NCBI GenBank assembly: GCA_025359005.1
Contig: JANYHP010000404.1
Coordinates: 1 to 7,697 of the forward strand
Reading direction: 5' to 3'
Length of the DNA stretch: 7,697 bases
DNA from: Hyphomicrobiaceae bacterium
Lineage (GTDB): Bacteria > Pseudomonadota > Alphaproteobacteria > Rhizobiales > Hyphomicrobiaceae
The position numbers and the translations under genes are program-made. Below, in pieces: positions 1 through 4,973 of the stretch. The notes under the pieces are model-generated. The model was not told where the DNA came from and made no database searches. It worked only from the letters and a program-made list of their open reading frames with translations. Positions within the stretch are counted from its first letter, which is position 1, and each line of letters starts with the position of its first letter.

Positions 1-410
1 TCGACATTCATGTCGGCGGTCGCGTCCGTTTCCGGCGGATGCTGTTGGGGATGAGCCAGGAGAAGCTCGGCGAACGCCTGGGGCTGACCTTCCAGCAGGT
101 CCAGAAGTACGAAAAAGGCGTCAACCGCATCGGCGCGAGCCGCCTGTACGACCTGTCGCAGGTCCTGCAGGTGCCGATCCAGTTCTTCTACGAAGAAGCA
201 CCGGGGTCGATGGAGCAGAAGAGCCTCGACCACGGTCGCAGCGGCTTCGCCGACGGGGGGGGCCGCGAGAGCCACATCGTCGAGTTCCTGAACACACGTG
301 ACGGGCTGGAACTGAACAAGGCCTTCGTGCGCATTCAGGACATCAAGGTTCGCCGTTCGATCGTCGATCTGGTCCGGTCGCTGGCTGGCGAAGACAAAGA
401 CAAGGCCTGA
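1..410 (+). CDS. XRE/Cro-CI family helix-turn-helix transcriptional regulator, 5'-truncated by the window edge
   Basis: This is the C-terminal 135 codons of a small DNA-binding regulator. Reading starts at base 3 and the true start lies upstream of the window. An internal ATG at 39 is not the start, because the frame stays open to the edge and the residues before it (DIHVGGRVRFRR) are the usual run-in to this domain. The helix-turn-helix covers roughly the first 60 visible residues, with MSQEKLGERLGLTFQQVQKY as the core and a following KGVNRIGASRLYDLSQVL helix. The C-terminal part (LNKAFVRIQDIKVRRSIVDL) matches the short tail of alphaproteobacterial members, which are about 140 residues long in total. 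A gene of this family commonly precedes metK in alphaproteobacteria. Its operator and effector are unknown, and a role in controlling metK is only inference. A run of eight G at 255-262 lies inside the gene but the frame across it looks correct. Confidence 0.9.
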   Translation, partial: DIHVGGRVRFRRMLLGMSQEKLGERLGLTFQQVQKYEKGVNRIGASRLYDLSQVLQVPIQFFYEEAPGSMEQKSLDHGRSGFADGGGRESHIVEFLNTRDGLELNKAFVRIQDIKVRRSIVDLVRSLAGEDKDKA

Positions 411-430
411 CACGCGGCATCGCCAGTCGA

Positions 431-492
431 CATCAGGGCCTTTGCCCCCCGCGCGCGCCGACTGTTGCGCGCGGGGGGGCAAAGGCCCTGAT
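431..492 (+). terminator. Very long GC-rich hairpin after the regulator gene, probable terminator
   Basis: Bases 431-456 pair with 467-492 as a stem of about 26 bp. Six C (445-450) face seven G (473-479), giving one bulged G, and the loop is ten bases (457-466). It begins 21 bases after the regulator stop codon. Only a weak T-run follows (TTTT at 496-499), so it is not a classical intrinsic terminator. The stem strength and the position between two genes still make transcription termination or mRNA 3'-end protection the likeliest role. It could also be a dispersed palindromic repeat. Confidence 0.55.
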
Positions 493-497
493 GCGTT

Positions 498-528
498 TTG
501 ACGCGCCCGTCGCGGTTCGTTTCATAAG
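498..528 (+). promoter_or_regulatory. Candidate sigma-70-type promoter for metK
   Basis: TTGACG (498-503) matches the -35 consensus in five of six positions. CATAAG (523-528) matches the -10 consensus in four of six. The spacer is 19 bases, longer than the optimum. It sits just after the long hairpin and would give metK a leader of about 170 bases. The predicted start near 534-536 would cut into the first arm of the leader stem at 530-539, which weakens either this promoter or that stem. Confidence 0.3.
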
Positions 529-529
529 T

Positions 530-594
530 GCGCGTGCCGACACCGCCCCCCAGAAGTGACGCCAAGTGGTCACGTGGAGCCGGCCGGCACGCGC
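530..594 (+). promoter_or_regulatory. Structured element in the metK leader, candidate cis-regulatory RNA
   Basis: Bases 530-539 (GCGCGTGCCG) are perfectly complementary to 585-594 (CGGCACGCGC), giving a 10-bp closing stem. Inside it GTGAC (556-560) pairs with GTCAC (569-573) around an eight-base loop, leaving large unpaired flanks. A second structure follows at 623-666. SAM synthetase genes are often controlled by SAM-binding leader RNAs, so a regulatory role is reasonable to suspect. I could not match the element to the SAM-II, SAM/SAH or SAH riboswitch consensus as I remember them. The function is unproven, and in such GC-rich DNA a stem of this size could arise by chance. Confidence 0.35.
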
Positions 595-622
595 GGCCAT
601 CGGCAGTACCGTCGGAAATTTT

Positions 623-666
623 GGCAACCGGGACCACTCGGCTTGACCCGGTGATGAAAGATTGCC
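623..666 (+). promoter_or_regulatory. Second stem-loop in the metK leader
   Basis: ACCGGG (627-632) pairs with CCCGGT (647-652) around a 14-base loop. GGCA (623-626) can extend the helix by pairing with TGCC (663-666) across a ten-base bulge. It ends 33 bases before the metK ribosome binding site. Further on, CGCG (674-677) and CCAC (688-691) could pair with CGCG (713-716) and GTGG (709-712), which would tie up the GTG start codon. This is pairing by eye only. Confidence 0.3.
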
Positions 667-698
667 AGAAGCTCGCGCAATCCATCTCCACCGATCGC

Positions 699-702
699 GA
701 GG
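699..702 (+). promoter_or_regulatory. Ribosome binding site deciding the metK start
   Basis: GAGG at 699-702 directly abuts an ATG at 703, which is too close to work as a Shine-Dalgarno site for it. It lies six bases before an in-frame GTG at 709, which is ideal spacing. This favours the GTG start. Confidence 0.55.
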
Positions 703-708
703 ATGACC

Positions 709-2001
709 GTGGCGCGCAAGTCCTATTTGTTTACCAGTGAATCCGTTTCCGAAGGCCATCCCGACAAGGTCGCCGACCAGATTTCCGATGCCATCCTCGA
801 TGCGTTCATCGCCAATGACGTCAAGCTCGGCATTGCCGACAACAGCGCCATCAATACGCGCCTCGGCTGCGAAACCCTGGTTACAACGAACAAGGTTGTG
901 ATCGCCGGCGAGGCACGCGGTCAGGCGCCGCTGTTCCGAAAGTACGACAGCCACCAGTTCGTCGGCCAAAATGAATGGGTCGTCGATCGCGGCATGATCA
1001 CCGACATTGCGCGCGCCGTCATCAAGGACATCGGCTACGATCAGGTCGGCTTCTCCCACCATGGCTCGGATGTCGAAGTGCTGCTGCACGGCCAGTCGGC
1101 GGATATCGCCATGGGCGTCGACGAAAAGCAGGGCGAAGAAGGCGCCGGCGACCAGGGCATGATGTTCGGCTTCGCCTGCACCGACAGCGAGGCCTACGAA
1201 AAGAACTCTTTTATGCCGGCCCCGGTGTTCTTCTCGCACAAGATCCTGAAGGTTCTGTCGGAGCAGCGTCGCTCCGGCAAGCTCGGCGACTTGTTGCCGG
1301 ATGCCAAGAGCCAAGTAACCATCCAGTACGAAAACGGCGTGGCAATCAGCGCTACCAAGGTTGTTGTCTCGACGCAGCACCGCAAGTCGAATGGCAAGGG
1401 TCGCGATTACACGCCTGAGCTGGTCAAGGAAATGATCGGCGACGCCGTCATGTCGGCCCTGCCGAAGGGCTGGATGCCCAAGAGCGGCGTCGACTTCCTG
1501 GTCAACCCGACGGGCAACTTCGTCGTCGGCGGCCCGGATGGCGACTGTGGCCTGACTGGTCGCAAGATCATCGTCGACACCTACGGCGGTTACGCACCGC
1601 ATGGCGGCGGCGCCTTCTCCGGCAAGGACCCGACCAAGGTCGACCGCTCGGCCGCCTATGCCGCGCGCTACCTCGCCAAGAACGTTGTCGCGGCTGGCCT
1701 CGCCGATCGCTGCATGATCCAGGTCGCCTACGCGATCGGCCGTCCCGAGCCGATGTCGCTGCTGGTCGACACGCAAGGCACCAGCAAGCATGGCCCCGAT
1801 CTCGACGCCGAGCTGGAGCAGGTGCTTGCCGAGCTGTTCCCAATGCGGCCGACGCACATCCGCCGTGCGCTGCAGCTGACCAAGCCGATCTACAAGCGGA
1901 CCGCTGCCTACGGCCACTTCGGCCGCGCGCCGGAAGCCGACGGCGGCTTCTCGTGGGAAAAGATCGACCTCGCCGAAAAGATCAAGAAGGCAATCGGCTG
2001 A
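709..2001 (+). CDS. metK: S-adenosylmethionine synthase (methionine adenosyltransferase)
   Basis: This cytoplasmic enzyme makes S-adenosylmethionine from methionine and ATP, releasing phosphate and pyrophosphate. It supplies the methyl donor for methyltransferases such as the adjacent TrmB. The protein is 430 residues from the GTG at 709. An ATG two codons earlier (703) is the alternative, but it has the GAGG site directly against it. The start MARKSYLFTSESVSEGHPDK holds the family's ATP/Mg signature (H17, D19, K20). The GAGDQG loop motif is at residues 145-150, GLTGRKIIVDTYGG follows later, and the GGGAFSGKD phosphate-binding signature with K306 and K310 begins at residue 299. The C-terminus ends in the usual GHFGR and FSWEK motifs. 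It is longer than the E. coli enzyme (about 384 residues), mainly from an insertion of about ten residues at 38-53 and a few extra residues before MPAP. No catalytic motif is missing. The long leader suggests its own regulation. Confidence 0.97.
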   Translation: MARKSYLFTSESVSEGHPDKVADQISDAILDAFIANDVKLGIADNSAINTRLGCETLVTTNKVVIAGEARGQAPLFRKYDSHQFVGQNEWVVDRGMITDIARAVIKDIGYDQVGFSHHGSDVEVLLHGQSADIAMGVDEKQGEEGAGDQGMMFGFACTDSEAYEKNSFMPAPVFFSHKILKVLSEQRRSGKLGDLLPDAKSQVTIQYENGVAISATKVVVSTQHRKSNGKGRDYTPELVKEMIGDAVMSALPKGWMPKSGVDFLVNPTGNFVVGGPDGDCGLTGRKIIVDTYGGYAPHGGGAFSGKDPTKVDRSAAYAARYLAKNVVAAGLADRCMIQVAYAIGRPEPMSLLVDTQGTSKHGPDLDAELEQVLAELFPMRPTHIRRALQLTKPIYKRTAAYGHFGRAPEADGGFSWEKIDLAEKIKKAIG

Positions 2002-2046
2002 GCCGAACCAACCCGCCGGCCGTCCCTGAGGCGGTCCCAAAAAAGC

Positions 2047-2083
2047 AGGGTCAGATCCTTCGGGTCTGGCCCTCTTGCGTTTC
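2047..2083 (+). terminator. Hairpin terminator after metK
   Basis: Bases 2047-2058 (AGGGTCAGATCC) pair with 2062-2073 (GGGTCTGGCCCT) as a 12-bp stem with two G-U pairs and a three-base TTC loop. The tail CTCTTGCGTTTC is only moderately T-rich. An A-run (2039-2044) precedes the stem, so it may also act in the other direction. It lies 45 bases after the metK stop and just before the trmB ribosome binding site, so it would lower or attenuate read-through into trmB. Confidence 0.65.
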
Positions 2084-2089
2084 AAGAGG
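2084..2089 (+). promoter_or_regulatory. Ribosome binding site of trmB
   Basis: AAGAGG stands five bases before the GTG at 2095. It supports that non-ATG start, since no in-frame ATG lies near the N-terminus. Confidence 0.6.
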
Positions 2090-2094
2090 CGTAC

Positions 2095-2820
2095 GTGGCT
2101 GCCGACACTGATGATCAGGGCAACGATGACAGTGGCGCGAGCCGCGAACTGCGCTCGTTCGGCCGGCGGCGCGGTCGCGTCCTCAGCGCCCGGCAGCAAG
2201 CGTTGTGGGACGTGGACTTGCCGCGCGTGGCGCTGGATCTCGCAGCCAACGCACCGTCGCCACTCACGCGCCTCTTTGCGCCTGCAGCTGTCTCAGAGGT
2301 GTGGCTGGAAATCGGTTTTGGCGGCGGCGAGCATCTGGTCTGGCAGGCCGCCGACAATCCCAAAGTTGGCCTGATCGGCTGCGAGCCATTCGAGGATGGC
2401 GTGGTCAAGGTGCTCACCGCCATCGAGGAGCAACGCCTTGCCAACATCCGCCTGCACGCTGATGACGCGCGCGACGTGCTGCGCTGGCTGCCCGAAGGGT
2501 CTATCGATCGGGCGTTTGTGCTTTTCCCCGACCCCTGGCCCAAGCGCAAGCATCTCAAACGCCGCCTGGTGGCCGAGCCCCTCTTGGCGCAGCTTGCCCG
2601 CGTCATCCGCCCTGGTGGGCAGTTGCGGCTCGGCACCGATATCGCCGACTACGCGCGTACGATGCTGATGGCGATGCAGCACACCCCGGCCTTTCGCTGG
2701 ACCGCCGCCGGGCCCGACGATTGGCGCATCCGGCCCACCGACTGGCCCGAGACGCGCTACGAGGCCAAGGCCGTGCGCGAGGGCCGCACGAGCAGCTATC
2801 TCCTGTTCGAGCGTGTTTGA
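2095..2820 (+). CDS. trmB: tRNA (guanine-N7-)-methyltransferase
   Basis: This enzyme transfers the methyl group of S-adenosylmethionine to N7 of guanine 46 in the variable loop of tRNA, and is cytoplasmic. The protein is 241 residues from a GTG start chosen for its ribosome binding site at 2084-2089. The Rossmann-type SAM-binding motif WLEIGFGGGEHL begins at residue 70. The family signature FPDPWPK is at 144-150, after the acidic/hydrophobic strand. GTDIADYA starts at about 180, and the substrate/SAM contact motif TRYEAKAVREGR starts at about 220. The first 35 residues are polar and not conserved. Length and motif order are normal for the family. It follows metK with a terminator-like hairpin between them, and metK-trmB adjacency is a common alphaproteobacterial arrangement. 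The product uses the SAM that MetK makes, but sharing a transcript is not required for that. Confidence 0.95.
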   Translation: MAADTDDQGNDDSGASRELRSFGRRRGRVLSARQQALWDVDLPRVALDLAANAPSPLTRLFAPAAVSEVWLEIGFGGGEHLVWQAADNPKVGLIGCEPFEDGVVKVLTAIEEQRLANIRLHADDARDVLRWLPEGSIDRAFVLFPDPWPKRKHLKRRLVAEPLLAQLARVIRPGGQLRLGTDIADYARTMLMAMQHTPAFRWTAAGPDDWRIRPTDWPETRYEAKAVREGRTSSYLLFERV

Positions 2821-2836
2821 TAGGCTTGCGCGCCGC

Positions 2837-2875
2837 ACGAAGATTCGGGCACGAATGCTGTGCTCGCGTCTTCGT
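2837..2875 (+). other. Stem-loop downstream of trmB, possible terminator
   Basis: ACGAAGA (2837-2843) pairs with TCTTCGT (2869-2875). CGGGCAC (2846-2852) pairs with GTGCTCG (2860-2866). The result is an almost continuous 16-bp stem with one mismatch (2845/2867), G-U pairs and a seven-base loop. It begins 16 bases after the trmB stop. The tail (CTTGGCTG) is not a T-run, so factor-independent termination is uncertain. The arms may instead stabilise the mRNA end. Confidence 0.45.
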
Positions 2876-2943
2876 CTTGGCTGCGAGAGCAGACGCGGCA
2901 ACGGCAATCAAGCGTTAGACTGAAACGACCGAGGACACGCCGC

Positions 2944-3867
2944 ATGCCGATCACCACGCCCGCCGACATCGACGCAGCAGCCACGCGCATAAAGCCTCAC
3001 GTTCGCGTCACGCCGGTTTTGAATGGCGCGCCCAACGTCCAGTTCAAGCTGGAGTTCCTGCAGATCGGCGGCTCGTTCAAGGCGCGCGGCGCCTTCAATA
3101 CTCTGCTGTCCACCGCGATCCCCGCAGCCGGCGTGGCGGCGGCATCGGGCGGCAATCACGGCCTCGCAGTCGCCATCGCCGCGCAATCGCGCGGCGTGGC
3201 CGCCACCATCTTCGTGCCCGAAATCGCCGCACCCGCCAAGATCGCCGGCATCCGTGCGGCGGGTGCCGATATCCGCGTCGGCGGCGCGCGATACAACGAT
3301 GCCCTCGCCGCCTGCACCGAGCATGTGATGCGGACCGGCGCCCTCGCCGTGCACGCCTTCGACAGCCCCGCGACGATTGCCGGCCAGGGCACGCTGGCGC
3401 GCGAGTGGGAAAGCCAGTGGGGCGAGCCACTCGACACGGTGCTGGTCGCCGTCGGTGGCGGCGGATTGATCGCCGGCATGGCCGCGTGGTGGAGCGGGCG
3501 GGTCAAGGTCGTCGGTGTGGAACCGGAGGGCTCGCGCGCGCTGCACGCGGCATTGGCCGCCGGCCAGCCGGTCGACGTGGATGTCAATTCGGTTGCCGCC
3601 GACAGCCTCGGCGCCCGCCGCGCCGGTGATCGCGTGTTCGAGATCGCCCGACGCTATGAGACCGAGATCGTGCTGGTGTCGGATGCTGCGATCACGGGCG
3701 CACAAGGCGACTTGTGGCGCCGCTTCCGCATCGCCAGTGAGCCGGGCGGGGCGGCCGCCCATGCAGCCCTCCTGTCGGGCGCTTACAAACCCGCCGCCCA
3801 TGAGCGCGTCGGCATCCTTCTGTGTGGCGCCAATGTCGATCTTGAGAAACTCGCCGCCGCGGTGTAG
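2944..3867 (+). CDS. PLP-dependent serine/threonine dehydratase-family enzyme
   Basis: This belongs to the fold-type II pyridoxal-phosphate enzymes. Family members typically deaminate threonine to 2-oxobutanoate or serine to pyruvate; some relatives act as racemases or on other hydroxy-amino acids. The protein is 307 residues from the ATG at 2944, chosen because GAGGA (2931-2935) lies eight bases upstream. An ORF opening further upstream lacks family similarity. GGSFKARGAFN carries the PLP-binding lysine, K46. SGGNHG (68-73) is the substrate/cofactor loop and VGGGGL (170-175) is the phosphate-binding glycine loop. EPGGAAAHAAL near the C-terminus is also typical. There is no C-terminal ACT-type regulatory domain, so it looks like the short catabolic form rather than biosynthetic IlvA. 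The N-terminal region is compact: about ten residues seem missing between TPVL and the KLE strand compared with E. coli-type enzymes. The substrate cannot be decided from sequence. Its place between trmB and rimP is unusual for this gene neighbourhood. Confidence 0.85.
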   Translation: MPITTPADIDAAATRIKPHVRVTPVLNGAPNVQFKLEFLQIGGSFKARGAFNTLLSTAIPAAGVAAASGGNHGLAVAIAAQSRGVAATIFVPEIAAPAKIAGIRAAGADIRVGGARYNDALAACTEHVMRTGALAVHAFDSPATIAGQGTLAREWESQWGEPLDTVLVAVGGGGLIAGMAAWWSGRVKVVGVEPEGSRALHAALAAGQPVDVDVNSVAADSLGARRAGDRVFEIARRYETEIVLVSDAAITGAQGDLWRRFRIASEPGGAAAHAALLSGAYKPAAHERVGILLCGANVDLEKLAAAV

Positions 3868-3905
3868 ACTGTATGCCTGCATTCACGATGCCGTGTATTT
3901 TGCAC

Positions 3906-3934
3906 TTGCATTCGCCTTTTGGCGCCGCTAGATT
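3906..3934 (+). promoter_or_regulatory. Candidate promoter ahead of the rimP-nusA-infB operon
   Basis: TTGCAT (3906-3911; CTTGCA if read one base earlier) is separated by 17 bases from TAGATT (3929-3934). Read as CTAGAT, the -10 resembles the alphaproteobacterial form CTATAT. The local sequence is more AT-rich than the genes around it. A start near 3941 would place the strong terminator at 3964 only about 23 bases downstream, implying a very short RNA or an attenuated leader. The -35 match is poor. Confidence 0.35.
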
Positions 3935-3963
3935 GTTGGTGCTCATGATCATCTCAACTCTGG

Positions 3964-3996
3964 GAGTGGATCCTCAAGATCCGCTCTTTTTGTTTT
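3964..3996 (+). terminator. Intrinsic (rho-independent) terminator
   Basis: GAGTGGATC (3964-3972) pairs with GATCCGCTC (3978-3986) as a 9-bp stem with one G-U pair and a five-base loop. TTTTTGTTTT (3987-3996) follows at once. This is the clearest terminator in the window. It lies 97 bases after the dehydratase stop, so it most simply ends that transcript and separates it from the rimP operon. Confidence 0.85.
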
Positions 3997-4206
3997 GGGG
4001 CCCACTCTGGTACACAGGGCCGGGATCCGAAGCGAGCCCCCGAACCCGTCCTTCTTCAAAATTGGACGCGACGCGGGGGCGGGACGTGATCGCGGGCGCC
4101 GACACGCGCCGCCGGTCTCCGACGCAGCCGTGTGACGGTCTGTTCCGCGCCTGCTCTGTTCCAGGTCCCTGAGAATTCGTTTTTGGTGTCTCACATCCCG
4201 CACGCT
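3997..4206 (+). other. Intergenic stretch upstream of rimP with no clear feature
   Basis: No convincing gene, RNA gene or repeat is visible. Small inverted pairs occur: GGCCC at 3999-4003 with GGGCC at 4017-4021, and CCGT/ACGG around 4128-4138. TTGGAC (4062-4067) could be a -35 element, but no good -10 follows at the right distance. With a terminator at 3964-3996, the rimP operon needs a promoter either here or just upstream of that terminator. Confidence 0.4.
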
Positions 4207-4866
4207 ATGCCATCGCCCATCGCATCTGCCCCTGCTACTGGCTTCACGGATGATCGCTTCATCCGCGAGTTCGGCGTGGCTGCGGAGATTGCCGCGACCG
4301 TCGGTCCGGTCCTGGTGGATCTTGGCTATCGTTTGGTGCGCGTCACGGTTTCGGGCCGCGAAGGCCAGACGTTGCAGATCATGGCCGAACGCCCGGACGG
4401 CACGATGAGTGCCAACGATTGCGAGAAGGTCTCCAAGCAGGTGTCGCCGGTTCTCGACGTGATGGACCCCATCTCGGACGCCTATCGCCTTGAGATTTCG
4501 TCCCCCGGCATCGACCGGCCGTTGGTGCGCACGACCGATTTCGTCGACTGGGCCGGCTATGAGGCCAAAATCGAACTGACCGAGCCCGTCTCCGGCCGCA
4601 AGCGGTTTCGCGGCCACATTGAGGGTTTCGAGGACGGCGAAGTTCGCATGGATATCGAGATCGCTGCGGTGGGCAAGTCGCCCGTGCACGAAACGGTCGG
4701 CTTCCCGCTCGCTCTCGTCAAGGATGCGCACCTTGTTTTGACGGATGACTTGATCCGCGAGTCGCTGCAGCGCGCCAAGAAAGCCCGCGAAGCCAGCGGC
4801 GAGCCGCCGAGCCCGATGGACGGCTCCATCGATGACGGCGGGCTTGATGGGGTAGAAAAGGAATAA
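4207..4866 (+). CDS. rimP: Ribosome maturation factor RimP
   Basis: RimP binds the free 30S subunit and is needed for late assembly of its head region, including the S12/S19 area. It acts in the cytoplasm and its gene is classically the first of the nusA-infB operon, as here. From the ATG at 4207 the protein is 219 residues. The N-terminal alpha/beta domain runs from about residue 25 (AAEIAATVGPVLVDLGYRLV) and includes MSANDCEKVSKQVSPVLD and the signature YRLEISSPGIDRPL. The C-terminal SH3-like barrel follows (FRGHIEGFEDGEVRMDI). The last 40 residues are a charged extension (RAKKAREASGEPP onward), making it longer than the E. coli protein (about 150). The start is uncertain: no good ribosome binding site precedes 4207, and an in-frame GTG at 4186 is an alternative with a weak GAGA site. 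The core is intact. Confidence 0.93.
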   Translation: MPSPIASAPATGFTDDRFIREFGVAAEIAATVGPVLVDLGYRLVRVTVSGREGQTLQIMAERPDGTMSANDCEKVSKQVSPVLDVMDPISDAYRLEISSPGIDRPLVRTTDFVDWAGYEAKIELTEPVSGRKRFRGHIEGFEDGEVRMDIEIAAVGKSPVHETVGFPLALVKDAHLVLTDDLIRESLQRAKKAREASGEPPSPMDGSIDDGGLDGVEKE

Positions 4867-4943
4867 AGTTCGCAGTTGGTAGTTGGTAGTTGGCCAAGCA
4901 AACTGCGGAACGGAACAGTTACAAACTACAAACTACGAACTTT
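4867..4943 (+). repeat. Seven-base repeat array arranged as an inverted repeat between rimP and nusA
   Basis: Four seven-base units run directly from 4867 to 4894: AGTTCGC, AGTTGGT, AGTTGGT, AGTTGGC. The opposite orientation occurs at 4921-4941: ACAAACT, ACAAACT, ACGAACT. A further GCAAACT lies at 4898-4904. The halves 4865-4893 and 4915-4943 form imperfect 29-base arms with mismatches mainly at the fifth base of each unit. The stretch is visibly less GC-rich than the genes on both sides. It begins at the rimP stop codon and opens a gap of about 107 bases where rimP and nusA are often almost adjacent. Its origin and function are unknown. Confidence 0.85.
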
Positions 4944-4973
4944 CTCAGACGCATACCAGGGACGAGACTTAAA

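Noticed and set aside
550..585. Assignment of the metK leader hairpin (GTGAC/GTCAC followed by GTGGAGCC) to the SAM/SAH riboswitch class
   Set aside because: The hairpin plus a downstream GGAGC looks superficially similar, but the loop lacks the bases needed to pair with GGAGC in the pseudoknot as I recall it.
528..740. Small plus-strand open frame in the metK leader
   Set aside because: It overlaps the metK start in another frame, its first codon has no ribosome binding site, and its residues follow from GC-rich structured RNA sequence.
433..2199. 588-codon open frame on the minus strand over metK
   Set aside because: It is antisense to a clearly functional metK and its translation has no family motif. 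Long antisense open frames are expected in GC-rich coding DNA.
2908..3882. 324-codon open frame on the minus strand over the dehydratase gene
   Set aside because: It is a shadow of the real gene: composition is dominated by Gly/Ala/Asp/His from complementary codons and no motif is seen.
3873..4172. Possible small protein or leader peptide between the dehydratase gene and rimP (including an ATG at 3945 reading MIISTLGVDPQDPLFLFWGP)
   Set aside because: It has no ribosome binding site, it runs through the terminator stem and T-run, and there is no run of one amino acid that would suggest attenuation control.
4890..4973. N-terminal extension of NusA starting at a TTG within the repeat
   Set aside because: The extra residues come from the repeat array and match nothing in NusA. 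The ATG at 4974 gives the normal family start.
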